From Neobacillus sp. PS3-12 (GTDB lineage Bacteria; Bacillota; Bacilli; Bacillales; Cytobacillaceae), in assembly GCF_030915385.1 (NCBI RefSeq), contig NZ_CP133268.1, forward strand, positions 5,548,024-5,612,023: a stretch of DNA of 64,000 nt, written 5' to 3'. Position numbers and translations under genes: made by a program. The notes under the pieces were generated by a model. It ran no database searches, had not been told where the DNA came from, and saw only the letters and a list, made by a program, of their open reading frames with translations. Shown here in pieces: positions 8,204-18,160 of this stretch (the first letter of the stretch is position 1; each line of letters starts with the position of its first letter).

Positions 8204-8620
8204 TTATTTTTTCATGACAACAGCTTCGCCATTTACCACCATTTCCATTCGCTGATTATAAACCTGCGTTATTAGCTTGATTATTTTCTTATCATCCCTT
8301 TTTTCAACCACTTCTACAGTTGCCTTTACAGTATCTCCAATTTTAACTGGCGCAAGAAACTTAAAGTTTTGAGATAAATAAATGGAGTTTGGACCAGGAA
8401 GCTTCATTCCCAATACAGTTGAAATAAAACTTCCGGTTAACAGACCGTGTGCGATCCTTTCTTTAAAAAATGTGTCTTTAGCAAACTCATTATCAATATG
8501 CATCGGGTTAAAATCCCCAGTCAAACCTGCAAATTGATAAATATCAAAGTCGGTGATCGTCTTAGAAAAAACAGCTGTATCTCCGATTTGAATATCCTCA
8601 TACATTAATTCTTTTTGCAT
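8204..8620 (-). CDS. MaoC-family dehydratase, (R)-enoyl-CoA hydratase-like
   Basis: 138 residues, the length of a single hot-dog domain. The hydratase-2 motif is present: FAGLTGDFNPMHIDNEFAK with the catalytic Asp and His, then RIAHGLLTGSF. Family members (PhaJ type) hydrate trans-2-enoyl-CoA to (R)-3-hydroxyacyl-CoA. No polyhydroxyalkanoate genes are nearby, so it may act in general acyl-CoA metabolism. The 355 bases upstream (8621-8977) hold only the terminator at 8876. Confidence 0.85.
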   Translation of the reverse strand: MQKELMYEDIQIGDTAVFSKTITDFDIYQFAGLTGDFNPMHIDNEFAKDTFFKERIAHGLLTGSFISTVLGMKLPGPNSIYLSQNFKFLAPVKIGDTVKATVEVVEKRDDKKIIKLITQVYNQRMEMVVNGEAVVMKK

Positions 8621-8875
8621 TTAGGCTTTTCCCCTTTTTTGTTAAAGTAAAACAAGTTATGAAATCCGTGAAAATCAAATTATTCAGATACTTATATCTA
8701 TAAAATTAGGACCCTAGCGAAAACACACTAGAATCCTAGATCGTTGTTTTCACTTGCGAGGTTGATAAGAATTGAGATAACTGAAAGACAAATTTCTGGA
8801 TTATTCCCCTGTTTTTGTACTTATTATACAGGATTATATTGGATAATGGTGATAAAATTGTAATTTTATGGTGAT

Positions 8876-8920
8876 AAAAAGGCAGTTCACTGGATAAAAA
8901 TTATCTTCCATGAACTGCCC
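8876..8920 (-). terminator. intrinsic terminator
   Basis: GGCAGTTCA/TGAACTGCC stem (8881-8889, 8911-8919) with T-run on the minus strand, after the HpcH/HpaI aldolase gene. Confidence 0.75.
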
Positions 8921-8977
8921 TTGAAACCTATTTAACTTTATAAGTGAGTAAAAACCGTAATTCTGTTTTGCCATTTA

Positions 8978-9760
8978 TCAAACTTTTAATTTTGAAAAAC
9001 CTCTAAATTCATTGACTAGTTGCTTGACTCCATTATAAAGAATCGCACCATCCATACCACCCAACAGAAATTTAAATCCCATATTTAGGTGTTGCTCTAT
9101 TGCATCTGTCCAAGTCATAATCCCTGGTACGACATTGTATTTTTCACAGGCATCAACTACCCTTTTATAGCTTGCTAAAACTTCCGGATGATTTAACTGC
9201 CCTTGAAGCCCCATGGAGGTACTTAAATCGTAAGGCCCTACAAAAGCAACATCAATATTAGAGACAGAGAGAATTTCTTCAATGTTTTCAACAGCAGAAT
9301 AATGTTCGATTTGAAGGATCACCATCACTTCAGCGTTTGCTTCTGCATAATAGTCTGCATATTCTTCATCGTTAGCACCAAACAAAACAGCTCTGCCGGC
9401 CCCAATTCCACGAACCCCAATTGGGGGGTACTTACAAAAGCTAATTGCTTTCTCAGCTTCCTCCTTTGTATTAACCATTGGAATCATGACACCTTCAGCA
9501 CCGGTATCAAGTCCTTTTTTTATCAGAGATTTTTCATTTCCGGCAACCCTAAGCAGAGGCGTTGCCTGTGAACCTCTGATTACTGATACCATTCTTCCAG
9601 CAGATTCGATCCCCATTGAACCATGTTCAGCATCAATCATGATAAAATCTGCACCAGTATGACTTAAAATTTCAGCATTATCCAAACTATTAGTCATCAA
9701 CCATGTTCCAAAAACTGCTTCTTTTCGATCTAACTTTTCTCTTAACGTATTTTTTTTCAT
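8978..9760 (-). CDS. HpcH/HpaI-family aldolase
   Basis: 260 residues from the ATG at 9760, which follows AGGTGAG; the frame extends 10 codons further with no better site. TIM-barrel class II aldolase: FIMIDAEHGSMG near residue 40, metal-binding Glu in VILQIEHYSAVENIEE and Asp in DVAFVGPYDLSTSMG. Relatives cleave 2-keto-3-deoxy or 4-hydroxy-2-oxo acids to pyruvate and an aldehyde. No catabolic operon surrounds it, so the natural substrate is open. Confidence 0.88.
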   Translation of the reverse strand: MKKNTLREKLDRKEAVFGTWLMTNSLDNAEILSHTGADFIMIDAEHGSMGIESAGRMVSVIRGSQATPLLRVAGNEKSLIKKGLDTGAEGVMIPMVNTKEEAEKAISFCKYPPIGVRGIGAGRAVLFGANDEEYADYYAEANAEVMVILQIEHYSAVENIEEILSVSNIDVAFVGPYDLSTSMGLQGQLNHPEVLASYKRVVDACEKYNVVPGIMTWTDAIEQHLNMGFKFLLGGMDGAILYNGVKQLVNEFRGFSKLKV

Positions 9761-9904
9761 AATACTCACCTCTTTTATAAAGATTATCAATCTTTAAACA
9801 TTACTTTTGAGTGAAGAAACTTGAGGTGTAAATAGAAAGAATATTCAACCCAATTATAACATTTCCGTTATTAGGAAGATGAAAAAAAAGTAGAAAAATG
9901 ATGA

Positions 9905-9946
9905 AAAATAGAGGTCCTTCCTGATTAGGAAAATAACCTCTTTTTC
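9905..9946 (-). terminator. intrinsic terminator
   Basis: GAGGT...ACCTC stem with an inner CCT/AGG pairing and T-run on the minus strand; closes the two-kinase locus. Confidence 0.65.
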
Positions 9947-10013
9947 TGCAACCAATATGATTAAAAAAACCTAATCATTCCCCACGAAAATTTTCCCACG
10001 AGGCCCCTATCTA

Positions 10014-11570
10014 TCATTCTTTTTCTTGATATTTACAAAAATAAACATAAAATGTAGTGCCTTCGAGTCCTGTTTCAATATCTATTTTCGCGTTATGACG
10101 AGCAGCAATTGCATAACATACTCCCAGTCCTAAACCTGTCCCATTGTCCTTCGTTGTAAAAAAAGGCGTGCCTAATTTTTCTAAAACTTCAGGACTTATC
10201 CCCTCTCCTTGATCCTGAATAGCTAAAACGATATTGTCATTTTCCATATATGTCTTAATTATAAGTTCTTTTCCTTGTTTCATTGCCTCTAATCCATTTC
10301 GGAAGAGATTTAGAATCAATTGGCGGATCTCATTCCGATTTAATAGTAATAGTGGAAGTTCACTTGTCTCCAATTTTAAATATTTATTTTGGTTAAACGC
10401 ATCAGCCATCAGTAAAGGGGTTATATCATTCAGGATAGAATTCAAATCCATTTTTTGTAAATCTGTCGTCTTGGTATTCCCCATTGAAAGGAATTCTGTA
10501 ATGATTGAATTTGCCCGATCAAGTTCATCAATCATGATATGAAAATATTCATCATTTTTTTTGTTCTCATTTTGCTTACTTAATAATTGTAAAAATCCTC
10601 TCACTGTCGTCATCGGATTGCGAATCTCGTGGCTAATCCCTGCAGCCATTTGTCCAATTAGATCCAATCCTGATAATCTCTTTAATTCTGCCTCATATTT
10701 CTTTTTATCAGTTATATCTCTAATAAAACCACAAACTCCTTCAACAAACGGATAAACCGTTATCTGGTACCAGACATCGTTATAAACTGAATGTGTTTCA
10801 AAATGTACTGGTATCCGTTGTTCCATTGACCTATGAAACTCCTTATAGAAAGTAGTTCCGATAGTTTTTGGGTAGACATCCCATATATTTTTCCCTATGA
10901 CATTCTCATTTGAGATTCCAAGAGGAAAAATTTGCTGATTGTTCACGTAAATAAATTTCCATTCATTATCCAGTGCCAAAAATCCATCTGTAATACCTTC
11001 GATAATATTTGTAATCATTTCATTTGCTGCAACTAATTCTTTTGTCCGTTCTTCTACCATTATTTCAAGCTGATCACGGTGCTGACGTAAATCGTTAAAT
11101 AACTTGTCTCTTTCTTGTTCAAGTTTGTTTCTGACGATCAATACTTTTTCAAGCTCTGAATTCTTTTTTTCTAATTCTTCCATTGAACGCTTTAAAGCAA
11201 TATGAGTTCTAATTCTTGAAACCAATTCCTTTCTGTTAAAAGGTTTGGTCATATAATCAACAGCGCCTAAATCAAAGCCTTTGACGATGTCCTGTTTTTC
11301 ACTTTTAACTGTTAGAAAGATGATTGGAATATCCTTAAATTTTGGGACCTTTTTAATTGTTTTACATATTTCATAGCCATCAATATCAGGCAGTTCAACA
11401 TCTAACAAAATAAGCTCTGGTGTATTTTCTTCGAGAAATGTAAATACTTCATACGCATTCTGAGCAATTCCAAGCTCATATCCACATTCTGCTAAAACTG
11501 TAGCTAAAACCTGTATATTATTTGGATTGTCATCAACGATTAAAATTAAATTATTATTCGAATTTTCCAT
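10014..11570 (-). CDS. REC-PAS-histidine kinase
   Basis: About 518 residues. An N-terminal receiver domain (phospho-acceptor Asp in LILLDVELPDIDGYEIC, conserved Lys in YMTKPFNRKEL) is followed by a coiled coil, a PAS domain (about 190-300), HisKA with the phosphorylated His in GISHEIRNPMTTVRGFL, and HATPase_c (N box LILNLFRNGLEAM, G boxes DQGEGISPE and GTGLGLGVCYA). The HisKA segment resembles the NtrB/Kin-type soluble kinases. The start ATG GAA AAT overlaps the stop of the upstream kinase gene by about 17 bases, so translation is probably coupled. Together they suggest a relay from a membrane sensor to this cytosolic kinase. Confidence 0.88.
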   Translation of the reverse strand: MENSNNNLILIVDDNPNNIQVLATVLAECGYELGIAQNAYEVFTFLEENTPELILLDVELPDIDGYEICKTIKKVPKFKDIPIIFLTVKSEKQDIVKGFDLGAVDYMTKPFNRKELVSRIRTHIALKRSMEELEKKNSELEKVLIVRNKLEQERDKLFNDLRQHRDQLEIMVEERTKELVAANEMITNIIEGITDGFLALDNEWKFIYVNNQQIFPLGISNENVIGKNIWDVYPKTIGTTFYKEFHRSMEQRIPVHFETHSVYNDVWYQITVYPFVEGVCGFIRDITDKKKYEAELKRLSGLDLIGQMAAGISHEIRNPMTTVRGFLQLLSKQNENKKNDEYFHIMIDELDRANSIITEFLSMGNTKTTDLQKMDLNSILNDITPLLMADAFNQNKYLKLETSELPLLLLNRNEIRQLILNLFRNGLEAMKQGKELIIKTYMENDNIVLAIQDQGEGISPEVLEKLGTPFFTTKDNGTGLGLGVCYAIAARHNAKIDIETGLEGTTFYVYFCKYQEKE

Positions 11571-14315
11571 ATGGCATATCCTCATATATTATTTTTTCGA
11601 CTTGTTTTAATTTTGATTTGATTTTTACAATATCATAGCATTCAGCACTCATCATAAGTTCTGATCCAATTGATTCCATAAATACCAATTGATGCTCCTG
11701 CCCAAATGTGATTAACTTTTCTGCAAGGTTTTTAACGTTGCTTATAATAATAGAAGTTTCTAATTTAACTAAGATTGGGTGTAGTTGTTCCCTTAAATCA
11801 GCGAGAACTTCGGATTTAATATTATTGCAATATAACTCTATCATTTTTTCATTAGGAACCTTTGTTTTATCTTTGCTTTGATTGTTTAGGTATTTTGCGA
11901 TCTTACTTAGCAATTGTTCAGTTTGAACAGGTTTTATTAAAAAATCATCGAACATTGTGCCCTCAGGTAGAATTTGAGCGGAAGATGCACTTAGAGCAAT
12001 GATTGGAATATGTGAAAATTCTGGGTTTCCTTTCAGCTGTCTGGAAGCCTCAAACCCATCCATTACCGGCATAACGAGATCAGTAATAATTAATGCCGCT
12101 TTTCTTTTTCGCAAATAGTTAATGACTCATTGCCATTTTCAGCGGTAAGGACTAAAAGTCCAACTTTTGATAGAAGTTCCTGTAACAATATCCTATTTGT
12201 CTCAATATCATCTGCCACAAGAACCTTCTCATTTGAAAACTTGTATTTTTCGAGATAGGACTTTTCAATAAGTTCAGGAAGCGGTTCAGTAGCAGCAACT
12301 TGGAGATTCGGGAATTCAACGTAAAATGTACTGCCTTTGCCTAAAATGCTATCTACAGATATCCTTCCATGCATCATTTCGATTAATTTTTTCGTAATTG
12401 AAAGTCCTAAACCAGTGCCGCCATATTTTTTGACATTCTGTCTTGATACTTGCGTAAAGGCATCAAAAATATGGTCTTTTTCGCTTTCCGGAATTCCAAT
12501 TCCAGTATCTTCAACTGTAATGCGAAGGTCTATACTGCTTTTATCCAGTTGATTTTCCGAAACAGCTTTTATCGTGACCCTTACATACCCTTTATCCGTA
12601 AATTTAACTGCATTCCCAACAAGATTTAATAGAACCTGGCGTATTCTTACCTCGTCAAATAAAATCATTTTTGGGAAGTCATTTTGAATATCTACTAAAA
12701 ACTCAATATTTTTTTCCTGGACTGTTTGTAAAAAGATTGTTTCAATCTCGTTTACAATATTAGGCAATTTAACTGGTTTGTACTGCAGCTCGATTTTATC
12801 GGCTTCAATTTTTGAAAGGTCCAGAATATCGTTGATAATGGTAAGTAAACTATTACCGGCAGTATGTATCGTTTTAATATAGTTTTTATGTTTTTCATCT
12901 ATCATTGCATTTTGTAACAACTCACTAAAACCGATAATCGCATTTAGAGGAGTTCGAATTTCATGGCTCATATTAGCAAGAAACTCACTTTTTGCTTGAT
13001 TGGCTTTATCTGCTTCTATTTTTGCCGACTTTAATTCCTGGTTTGCTTGTTCATATTCAAACGTTCGTTCTTTAACTTTTTCCTCAAGTTTATTGATATG
13101 TAAATATAGTTCTTCTGCCATGCTATTAAAAGCCTGAGACAATCTTCCAATTTCATCATTTTTATAAACCTTGGCTCTTTGTAATAAATCACCTTTGGAA
13201 AAATTTTCTGCAGCACTTATTAAATTATTAATAGGTTTTAATATGTATTCCGTACTTCTCATATAGATAATAATTGAAAACAAAAGGGCGAAAACCGATA
13301 AAACGAGAGAAGTTTGAATATTTTTGTTTTTTTGAATGGTAAACTGACTTTCAGGAATGGCTGTCATAATCAGCCAGTCAATACCTTGTTTTTTATACTC
13401 TGACACTTTTATATGAAATTTCTCTTTTTCATTTTTAATAATAAATTGATTTTCAGCAAATTTTTTATAGTACTCATACGCGTTAACAAGTGCTTTATTA
13501 TTGACATCGCTAATTGCGATTCTTTTGTATGTCCCGTCAGTTAGCTTTGTAAAACTTCGCAATCCAATTGAATTAGCTACAAGATCCCCGGTATTTTTTT
13601 CAATAACACAAGCAATGGCCTTTTTATCTGGGATAACTTCCTTTAAATAGCTATTAAGTTCGGAGAGAGTGATATGCGTACCTAAAACTCCTTGAAGGCT
13701 GCCGTCTTTATTATAAATTGGATAGGCAGCGGAGAGTACTAAATCATCTTTAACAAAATGTTTATAAAGTGGAGAAAAAATAGGTTTACCAGCCTCTTTT
13801 GCCATGCTGTACCATGGTCTTGTACGGGGATCAAACGGTCCAAAATCCTCAACAAATTTGCCTTCGGTCATGTCATTATTTACTGTGTAATAAAGAGAAT
13901 GCCCATTCGTTTTAGTATTCACTTTATATAATTCAATTTCGTCATTTACATTTCTGCGTGCCCCGTAATATTCGCCATTTTCTAATCCATAACTAAAACT
14001 ATAAATTTCTTTGTTGCTTGATTTAAGCGTTCCTGCAAAGTAGGCTTCTTGTTTTTTCTTATTTGATAGATCGACAATACCATTCTGGATTAAATTATGA
14101 TTAATATCATTCATTTTTAGCGGGACATTAATAAGGGATTCAATTTCATTTGATATATCCTTACTTGCGTCATTCCCCATTTGCCCAATAATACTGTTGG
14201 TCGAGGCATTCCAACTTCCATAGGCAATATAACCAACAACAAGCAGTGTACTAGCCATTAGCACAATAAATGAAACGGTAATGATTCCCCTGATTGAGCT
14301 TCGTTTTTTTCTCAT
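11554..14315 (-). pseudogene. hybrid sensor histidine kinase, split by a frameshift
   Basis: Membrane sensor kinase: TM1, dCache-type extracellular sensor (about 200-300 residues), TM2 (SLVLSVFALLFSIIIYMRS), HAMP, coiled coil, HisKA (FLANMSHEIRTPLNAIIGF), HATPase_c (GTGLGLSITKKLIEMMHG) and a receiver domain. The receiver is broken: the first reading frame ends at 12090 shortly after VLVADDIETN, while its other half (ALIITDLVMPVMDGFEASRQ, FLIKPVQ) continues in another frame from about 12110 to 11554, followed by a helical C-terminus. One extra A in GAAAAAGAAAAGCGG (minus strand, 12100-12109) would fuse them. ATG at 14315 chosen (GGAGAAATGGAACT upstream). Either a real mutation, an assembly homopolymer error or a slippage site. 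Confidence 0.85.
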
Positions 14316-14441
14316 AGTTCCATTTCTCCATTTGATACTAATTAAATTTTTATAAATTAAATATTTAAATTTTCGGAAAATCAAAATAATGAAACCTAAA
14401 GAAATACTCAATCCAATTAATTCTTTAAAATAAAAACGTTT

Positions 14442-14546
14442 CCTTCCAGCAAATTTGTCTAATTAAGAAACTTTGGTACTAAAATTACCATATAGTATAC
14501 CTTTTTTCATATTACTTCTTAGATTAACAGTTTTTCTGCTGGAAGG
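14442..14546. repeat. 10-bp inverted repeat
   Basis: CCTTCCAGCA (14442-14451) and TGCTGGAAGG (14537-14546) are perfect inverted copies 85 bases apart in the region between the divergent kinase and YvbH-like genes. Role unknown; it could bring regulatory sites together or be chance. Confidence 0.4.
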
Positions 14547-14564
14547 CTGTGTGAAAGGTCATTG

Positions 14565-14666
14565 ATGATTTTGGATTATATTGTTTGGTGCACAATTCTA
14601 TTTGCTCTACCGCTAACCAATTGGAAAGAAAGAGGGAGTATTTTCGCCAAACATGGTATGATTTAG
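14565..14666 (+). CDS. possible 33-aa membrane peptide
   Basis: ATG at 14565 lies 7 bases after AAAGG and opens a frame beginning MILDYIVWCTILFALPL and ending AKHGMI, with one hydrophobic helix and a basic tail. It might be a small peptide gene or the remnant of a larger membrane protein. No downstream terminator is seen before the next gene. Confidence 0.3.
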   Translation: MILDYIVWCTILFALPLTNWKERGSIFAKHGMI

Positions 14667-14740
14667 TTTGTGGAATGTTACCATATGTGGTTAACTATTC
14701 CTTTATTTTTTGAATTTAAAAATGAGGGGAGAAAATAATA

Positions 14741-15358
14741 ATGTTTAAAAAAATTGCTGCCGATGCACTTGGTCTTTCTGATATCGGAAAAATTATTGAA
14801 CCGAGTGATTATGATAAGGCCGATGCCGATGATTATGTTATGCACGAGGATAACGAGACCATTTACTTTTTAATTAAAACGAAAAAAGACGAGTACTGTT
14901 TTACAAACTTGGCATTAATTCATGTTGACGGAGAAAGTGCAATTTCTTCTAAAAGAACATTAAAACGTTATCCATATTCACGCCATCAGATAACAAATGT
15001 ATTGCTTGAAACAGCTGGAACGATCGATTTAGACGTTGAAATCAAATTTAAAATGGGTGATATTCAATACAGCATTGACGTCCAGAAAAATCAAATCGAA
15101 AAACTAAAAGATTTATATAAGGCTCTGATCCGAATATCTGAAATTACACACGAGAACAATATCCATTTGAATATGGGTGAACAAAGTTTGGATAAAGCTA
15201 TCACGGTTCTCCACAACACAAGAACTGAGTCGGGTATGAACATTGCAAATCAATATAAAGAGTTAACCGAATTTGGTTTCCAATGGTTAACATCTGTCCG
15301 CGGACAATACCATGAAAAAGACTTTGGAAAGGTATTTGAAAAATATATCAACAATTAA
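14741..15358 (+). CDS. YvbH-like PH-domain protein
   Basis: 205 residues, no signal peptide. The N-terminal 115 residues fit a bacterial pleckstrin-homology domain (FLIKTKKDEYCFTNLALIHV, then SKRTLKRYPYSRHQI); the C-terminal part is helical and matches the YvbH-type extension (WLTSVRGQYHEKDFGKVFEKYI). The size equals that of Bacillus YvbH. The function of this family is unknown; oligomeric scaffolding is suspected. Ribosome binding site GAGGGGAG upstream of the ATG. Confidence 0.8.
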   Translation: MFKKIAADALGLSDIGKIIEPSDYDKADADDYVMHEDNETIYFLIKTKKDEYCFTNLALIHVDGESAISSKRTLKRYPYSRHQITNVLLETAGTIDLDVEIKFKMGDIQYSIDVQKNQIEKLKDLYKALIRISEITHENNIHLNMGEQSLDKAITVLHNTRTESGMNIANQYKELTEFGFQWLTSVRGQYHEKDFGKVFEKYINN

Positions 15359-15370
15359 TGAAGATACAAA

Positions 15371-15400
15371 AACAAAGACAGCCATCACTGGTTGTCTTTG
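15371..15400 (+). terminator. probable terminator
   Basis: CAAAGACAGCC/GGTTGTCTTTG imperfect stem (G-U pairs) a few bases past the YvbH-like gene; weak T-run. Confidence 0.5.
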
Positions 15401-15468
15401 TCTGTTGTAAATCCCCCTCTTTTGTATTAACTTCCTTTGTAAAGGATATGTAAATTTTTTGTCGATAC

Positions 15469-15498
15469 TTGCATTATAAATGCTTTTGATATTATACT
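15469..15498 (+). promoter_or_regulatory. sigma-A-type promoter for uppP
   Basis: TTGCAT (-35, 15469) and TATACT (-10, 15493) separated by 18 bases, about 50 bases upstream of the uppP start. Confidence 0.5.
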
Positions 15499-15548
15499 TC
15501 CTTTATGTGTATTGAAAAAAGTCTTTATATTAAGGGGAAGAAAGAAGA

Positions 15549-16346
15549 ATGAGCGAACATTTTATAGCCTTTATCCTAGGCATCGTAGAAGGATTGACAG
15601 AATATTTACCTGTCTCCTCAACTGGCCATTTAATTTTGGTTGGAAATCTATTGGGGTTCACAGGAAAAAAAGCAGATACCTTTGAGGTTATTATCCAGCT
15701 AGGTTCAATGCTTGCTATTTTAGTATTGTATTTTAAAAGATTTCTCTCATTATTAAATTTCAGTACAATTGGAAAACCTGCTAAAAAATTAGATATTGTA
15801 CATATCATTTTAGGTGTGATCCCTGCTGCAGCGGTTGGATTTTTGTTGCATGATTTCATTAAGAATGTACTTTTCTCACCTAAAGTAGTGGTCGTTACCC
15901 TTGTTGCAGGTGGTATTTTAATGATATTTGCGGAGAAAAAACATCAGCCTTTCACAACGCATTCCATTGATGAATTGAGTTACAAACAAGCTTTTACCAT
16001 TGGACTTTTTCAATGTTTAGCAGTACTTCCAGGTTTTTCTCGTTCTGGTTCAACGATCTCTGGGGGATTATTGGCGAGAGCAGACCACAAAACATCAGCT
16101 GAATTTTCTTTCTTAGTAGCCCTTCCTATTATGGTCGGTGCAACAGGACTGGATTTCATTAAAAGCATGCATTTTCTCCATGCTAGTGACTTTCCTTTAT
16201 TTGCAATTGGATTTATCACCGCTTTTGTTGTAGCTATGTTCGTTGCAGTCGCTTTCCTTAAAGTATTAGGAAAAATTGGTCTCTCTGTATTTGCTTATTA
16301 CCGTTTTCTTATAGCTATTTTATTTACAGTGTTTGTTATTTTATAA
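15549..16346 (+). CDS. uppP: undecaprenyl-diphosphatase (BacA/UppP)
   Basis: 265 residues, about eight membrane segments. Both family signatures are clear: EGLTEYLPVSSTGHLILVG at the N-terminus and LAVLPGFSRSGSTISGG near residue 160, which together form the catalytic pocket. The enzyme dephosphorylates undecaprenyl pyrophosphate at the outer face of the membrane, recycling the lipid carrier for peptidoglycan and teichoic acid synthesis, and its overproduction confers bacitracin tolerance. Stand-alone gene with its own promoter and a strong terminator; AAGGGGAAG ribosome binding site. Confidence 0.95.
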   Translation: MSEHFIAFILGIVEGLTEYLPVSSTGHLILVGNLLGFTGKKADTFEVIIQLGSMLAILVLYFKRFLSLLNFSTIGKPAKKLDIVHIILGVIPAAAVGFLLHDFIKNVLFSPKVVVVTLVAGGILMIFAEKKHQPFTTHSIDELSYKQAFTIGLFQCLAVLPGFSRSGSTISGGLLARADHKTSAEFSFLVALPIMVGATGLDFIKSMHFLHASDFPLFAIGFITAFVVAMFVAVAFLKVLGKIGLSVFAYYRFLIAILFTVFVIL

Positions 16347-16372
16347 TGGTTTCCACTATTAATGAAAAATTT

Positions 16373-16419
16373 AGCCAGGAATCAAAGGAATTAACGTTCC
16401 TTTAATTCCTGGCTTTTTA
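16373..16419 (+). terminator. intrinsic terminator
   Basis: AGCCAGGAATcAAAGGAA/TTCCTTTaATTCCTGGCT long stem followed by TTTTT, after uppP. Confidence 0.85.
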
Positions 16420-16458
16420 GTTGATTCCGTAATTTGTAAAATTGGATTAAAAATCTAA

Positions 16459-17406
16459 TTAGTACTCTTTTGAAAAGTTTGCAACATCAATCATCTTTTC
16501 ACCGTTTATATAATGTTGATAGTTTTTAATTAAGCGGTCAATACTTCTATCAAGAAATCGATTGGTCATGGCAGCCATATGTGGTGTAAGCAGAAGCCCT
16601 TCTGTATGCCATAAAGGTGAATCCTCTGGCAGCGGTTCCTGATGAAATACATCCATTGCCATTCCCCTAATTCTGTGTGCTTGTAAGACTTCAATCGCTG
16701 CAGATTCATCCATGAGTTCCCCACGACCAATATTAATGACAACAGCTGTTGGTTTTAATAAATGTAATTGCTTTTGACCAATTAGATGGTAAGTTTGACT
16801 TGTTAACGGGAGTGTCAAAATCAAATAATCTGCTTTTGGAAGGATCTCCTCTAACTGTTCAATGCGAAAGGTCTCATTAAAAAATTCACTTACATCCCCA
16901 GTTCTGTTTATACCAATGGTATGCATATCAAAAGCTCGGGCTTTCCTTGCGATTTCCTTGCCAATATAACCCATACCCATAACAACTAAGGTACTTCCTG
17001 CTAATTCCGTTGGAAAGTCGAGGCGATTCCAGTTCTTCTTTTTTTGTAGTTCCTGGAATCTGTCTATTTTTCGGCTAAAATATAACATCGTTGAAAAGGC
17101 ATATTCGGCAATTGGTTCAGCATGTGCCCCTTTTGCCGTAGTTACGGTTATACCCTTTTCTTGAATATATTCCTTTGGCAAATGGTCGAAGCCTGTTGAA
17201 CTAAGTTGGATCCATTTTAAGCTAGTCATTTCCTTAAATGTTTCAAGCTTAAATTCTTTTCCATATGTAAATAGAATTTCAATTTGTGATCGGTCAATTA
17301 CTTCACTTATATTTTTCACCAACTTGACTTGATGATTTCCATTTGTGACCTCTTCAACTCGTTTTTGATGTCTTTCATCCGCTTGCATATGTTGGATTAA
17401 AATCAT
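16459..17406 (-). CDS. D-2-hydroxyacid dehydrogenase family protein
   Basis: About 315 residues from the ATG at 17406, which follows CAGGGGGAATAACG; the frame begins 14 codons earlier without a better site. NAD-binding Rossmann motif LVVMGMGYIGKEIARKA near residue 130, catalytic Arg in NIGRGELMDE, and His in LLLTPHMAAMTNRF. Enzymes of this family reduce 2-keto acids to D-2-hydroxyacids (phosphoglycerate, glyoxylate or lactate types). The substrate is not resolved from sequence; no serine-pathway genes are adjacent. Confidence 0.85.
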   Translation of the reverse strand: MILIQHMQADERHQKRVEEVTNGNHQVKLVKNISEVIDRSQIEILFTYGKEFKLETFKEMTSLKWIQLSSTGFDHLPKEYIQEKGITVTTAKGAHAEPIAEYAFSTMLYFSRKIDRFQELQKKKNWNRLDFPTELAGSTLVVMGMGYIGKEIARKARAFDMHTIGINRTGDVSEFFNETFRIEQLEEILPKADYLILTLPLTSQTYHLIGQKQLHLLKPTAVVINIGRGELMDESAAIEVLQAHRIRGMAMDVFHQEPLPEDSPLWHTEGLLLTPHMAAMTNRFLDRSIDRLIKNYQHYINGEKMIDVANFSKEY

Positions 17407-17897
17407 CGTTATTCCCCCTGTTTCGCGCTTTAATTGAATATTATCCAATCATTAATGTCAGTATTATTGCGTTATCTTAATCTATATAATTCAGGAAGAG
17501 TTCTGTCAAGGAAAAGGGATAGAAATATTAAGCTTCATAAGTTTCCCGCAAACTGAAAAAACATGGGCAGATATTCTTACAAAATAGAACATATAAGATT
17601 AAGAAGGTTGTATATTAAATTCAAGGAAATAACTTATATTCTAAAGGTAAAAATAAGATAAAGGAAACTAAAAAATATTTTTATCAAAATTTTATTTACC
17701 CTTTAAAACGACACATACTCACAATTTTATTAAACGCATGACAATAATATGATAGAAAAGAGGCTGTGAAATTAGATTATAGGACGAACGATGTCGTTAG
17801 TTTGAATTTTCAAACAATAAATCAGTGAATATTTCTATGTTATATTATTTGTAAGTTCTTAAAATTCAAATATAGTATGAGTGAAGGGGTGGGCACT
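17407..17897. other. intergenic region, no gene seen
   Basis: About 490 bases of A+T-rich sequence between the divergent dehydrogenase and YppF-like genes. No ORF, no clear hairpin; only promoter-like hexamers of low information. Confidence 0.5.
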
Positions 17898-18125
17898 TTG
17901 GTAGTTGAGGAATTAGTTCAACATTTTATAAAAGAAAAAAATTATACACCATCACATACAAATGAATTACTTGATTTTCTTCAAAAATGCTATATCTACG
18001 GAGAACTATCGATAGTTGAATATAAAAATCTTTTTTTCGAATTGAATAAACTTGATGCTGAAAAACCCAGTGAATTTTTCATTAAAACCAAATTATTTAA
18101 TTTAGATTTCGATTTGCCTTGTTGA
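17898..18125 (+). CDS. YppF-like small protein
   Basis: 75 residues from the TTG at 17898, which follows GAAGGGGTG at good spacing; an upstream ATG (17877) would overlap that site. The core ELLDFLQKCYIYGELSIVEYKNLFFEL matches the pattern of the YppF-like family of small Bacillus proteins (helix, G-E-I-S, helix). Function unknown. It ends at a hairpin terminator shared with the next, convergent gene. Confidence 0.6.
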   Translation: MVVEELVQHFIKEKNYTPSHTNELLDFLQKCYIYGELSIVEYKNLFFELNKLDAEKPSEFFIKTKLFNLDFDLPC

Positions 18126-18127
18126 TA

Positions 18128-18160
18128 TAAAAGAGTATCTGCGGTGCAGATACTCTTTTA
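18128..18160. terminator. bidirectional terminator
   Basis: AAAGAGTATCTGC-ggt-GCAGATACTCTTT, a perfect 13-bp stem between two convergent small genes, flanked by A and T tracts. Confidence 0.85.

Noticed and set aside
11554..12114. Independent response-regulator gene
   Set aside because: Its N-terminus lacks the first acidic residues of a receiver domain and these are found just upstream in the other frame; it is the second half of a frameshifted hybrid kinase.
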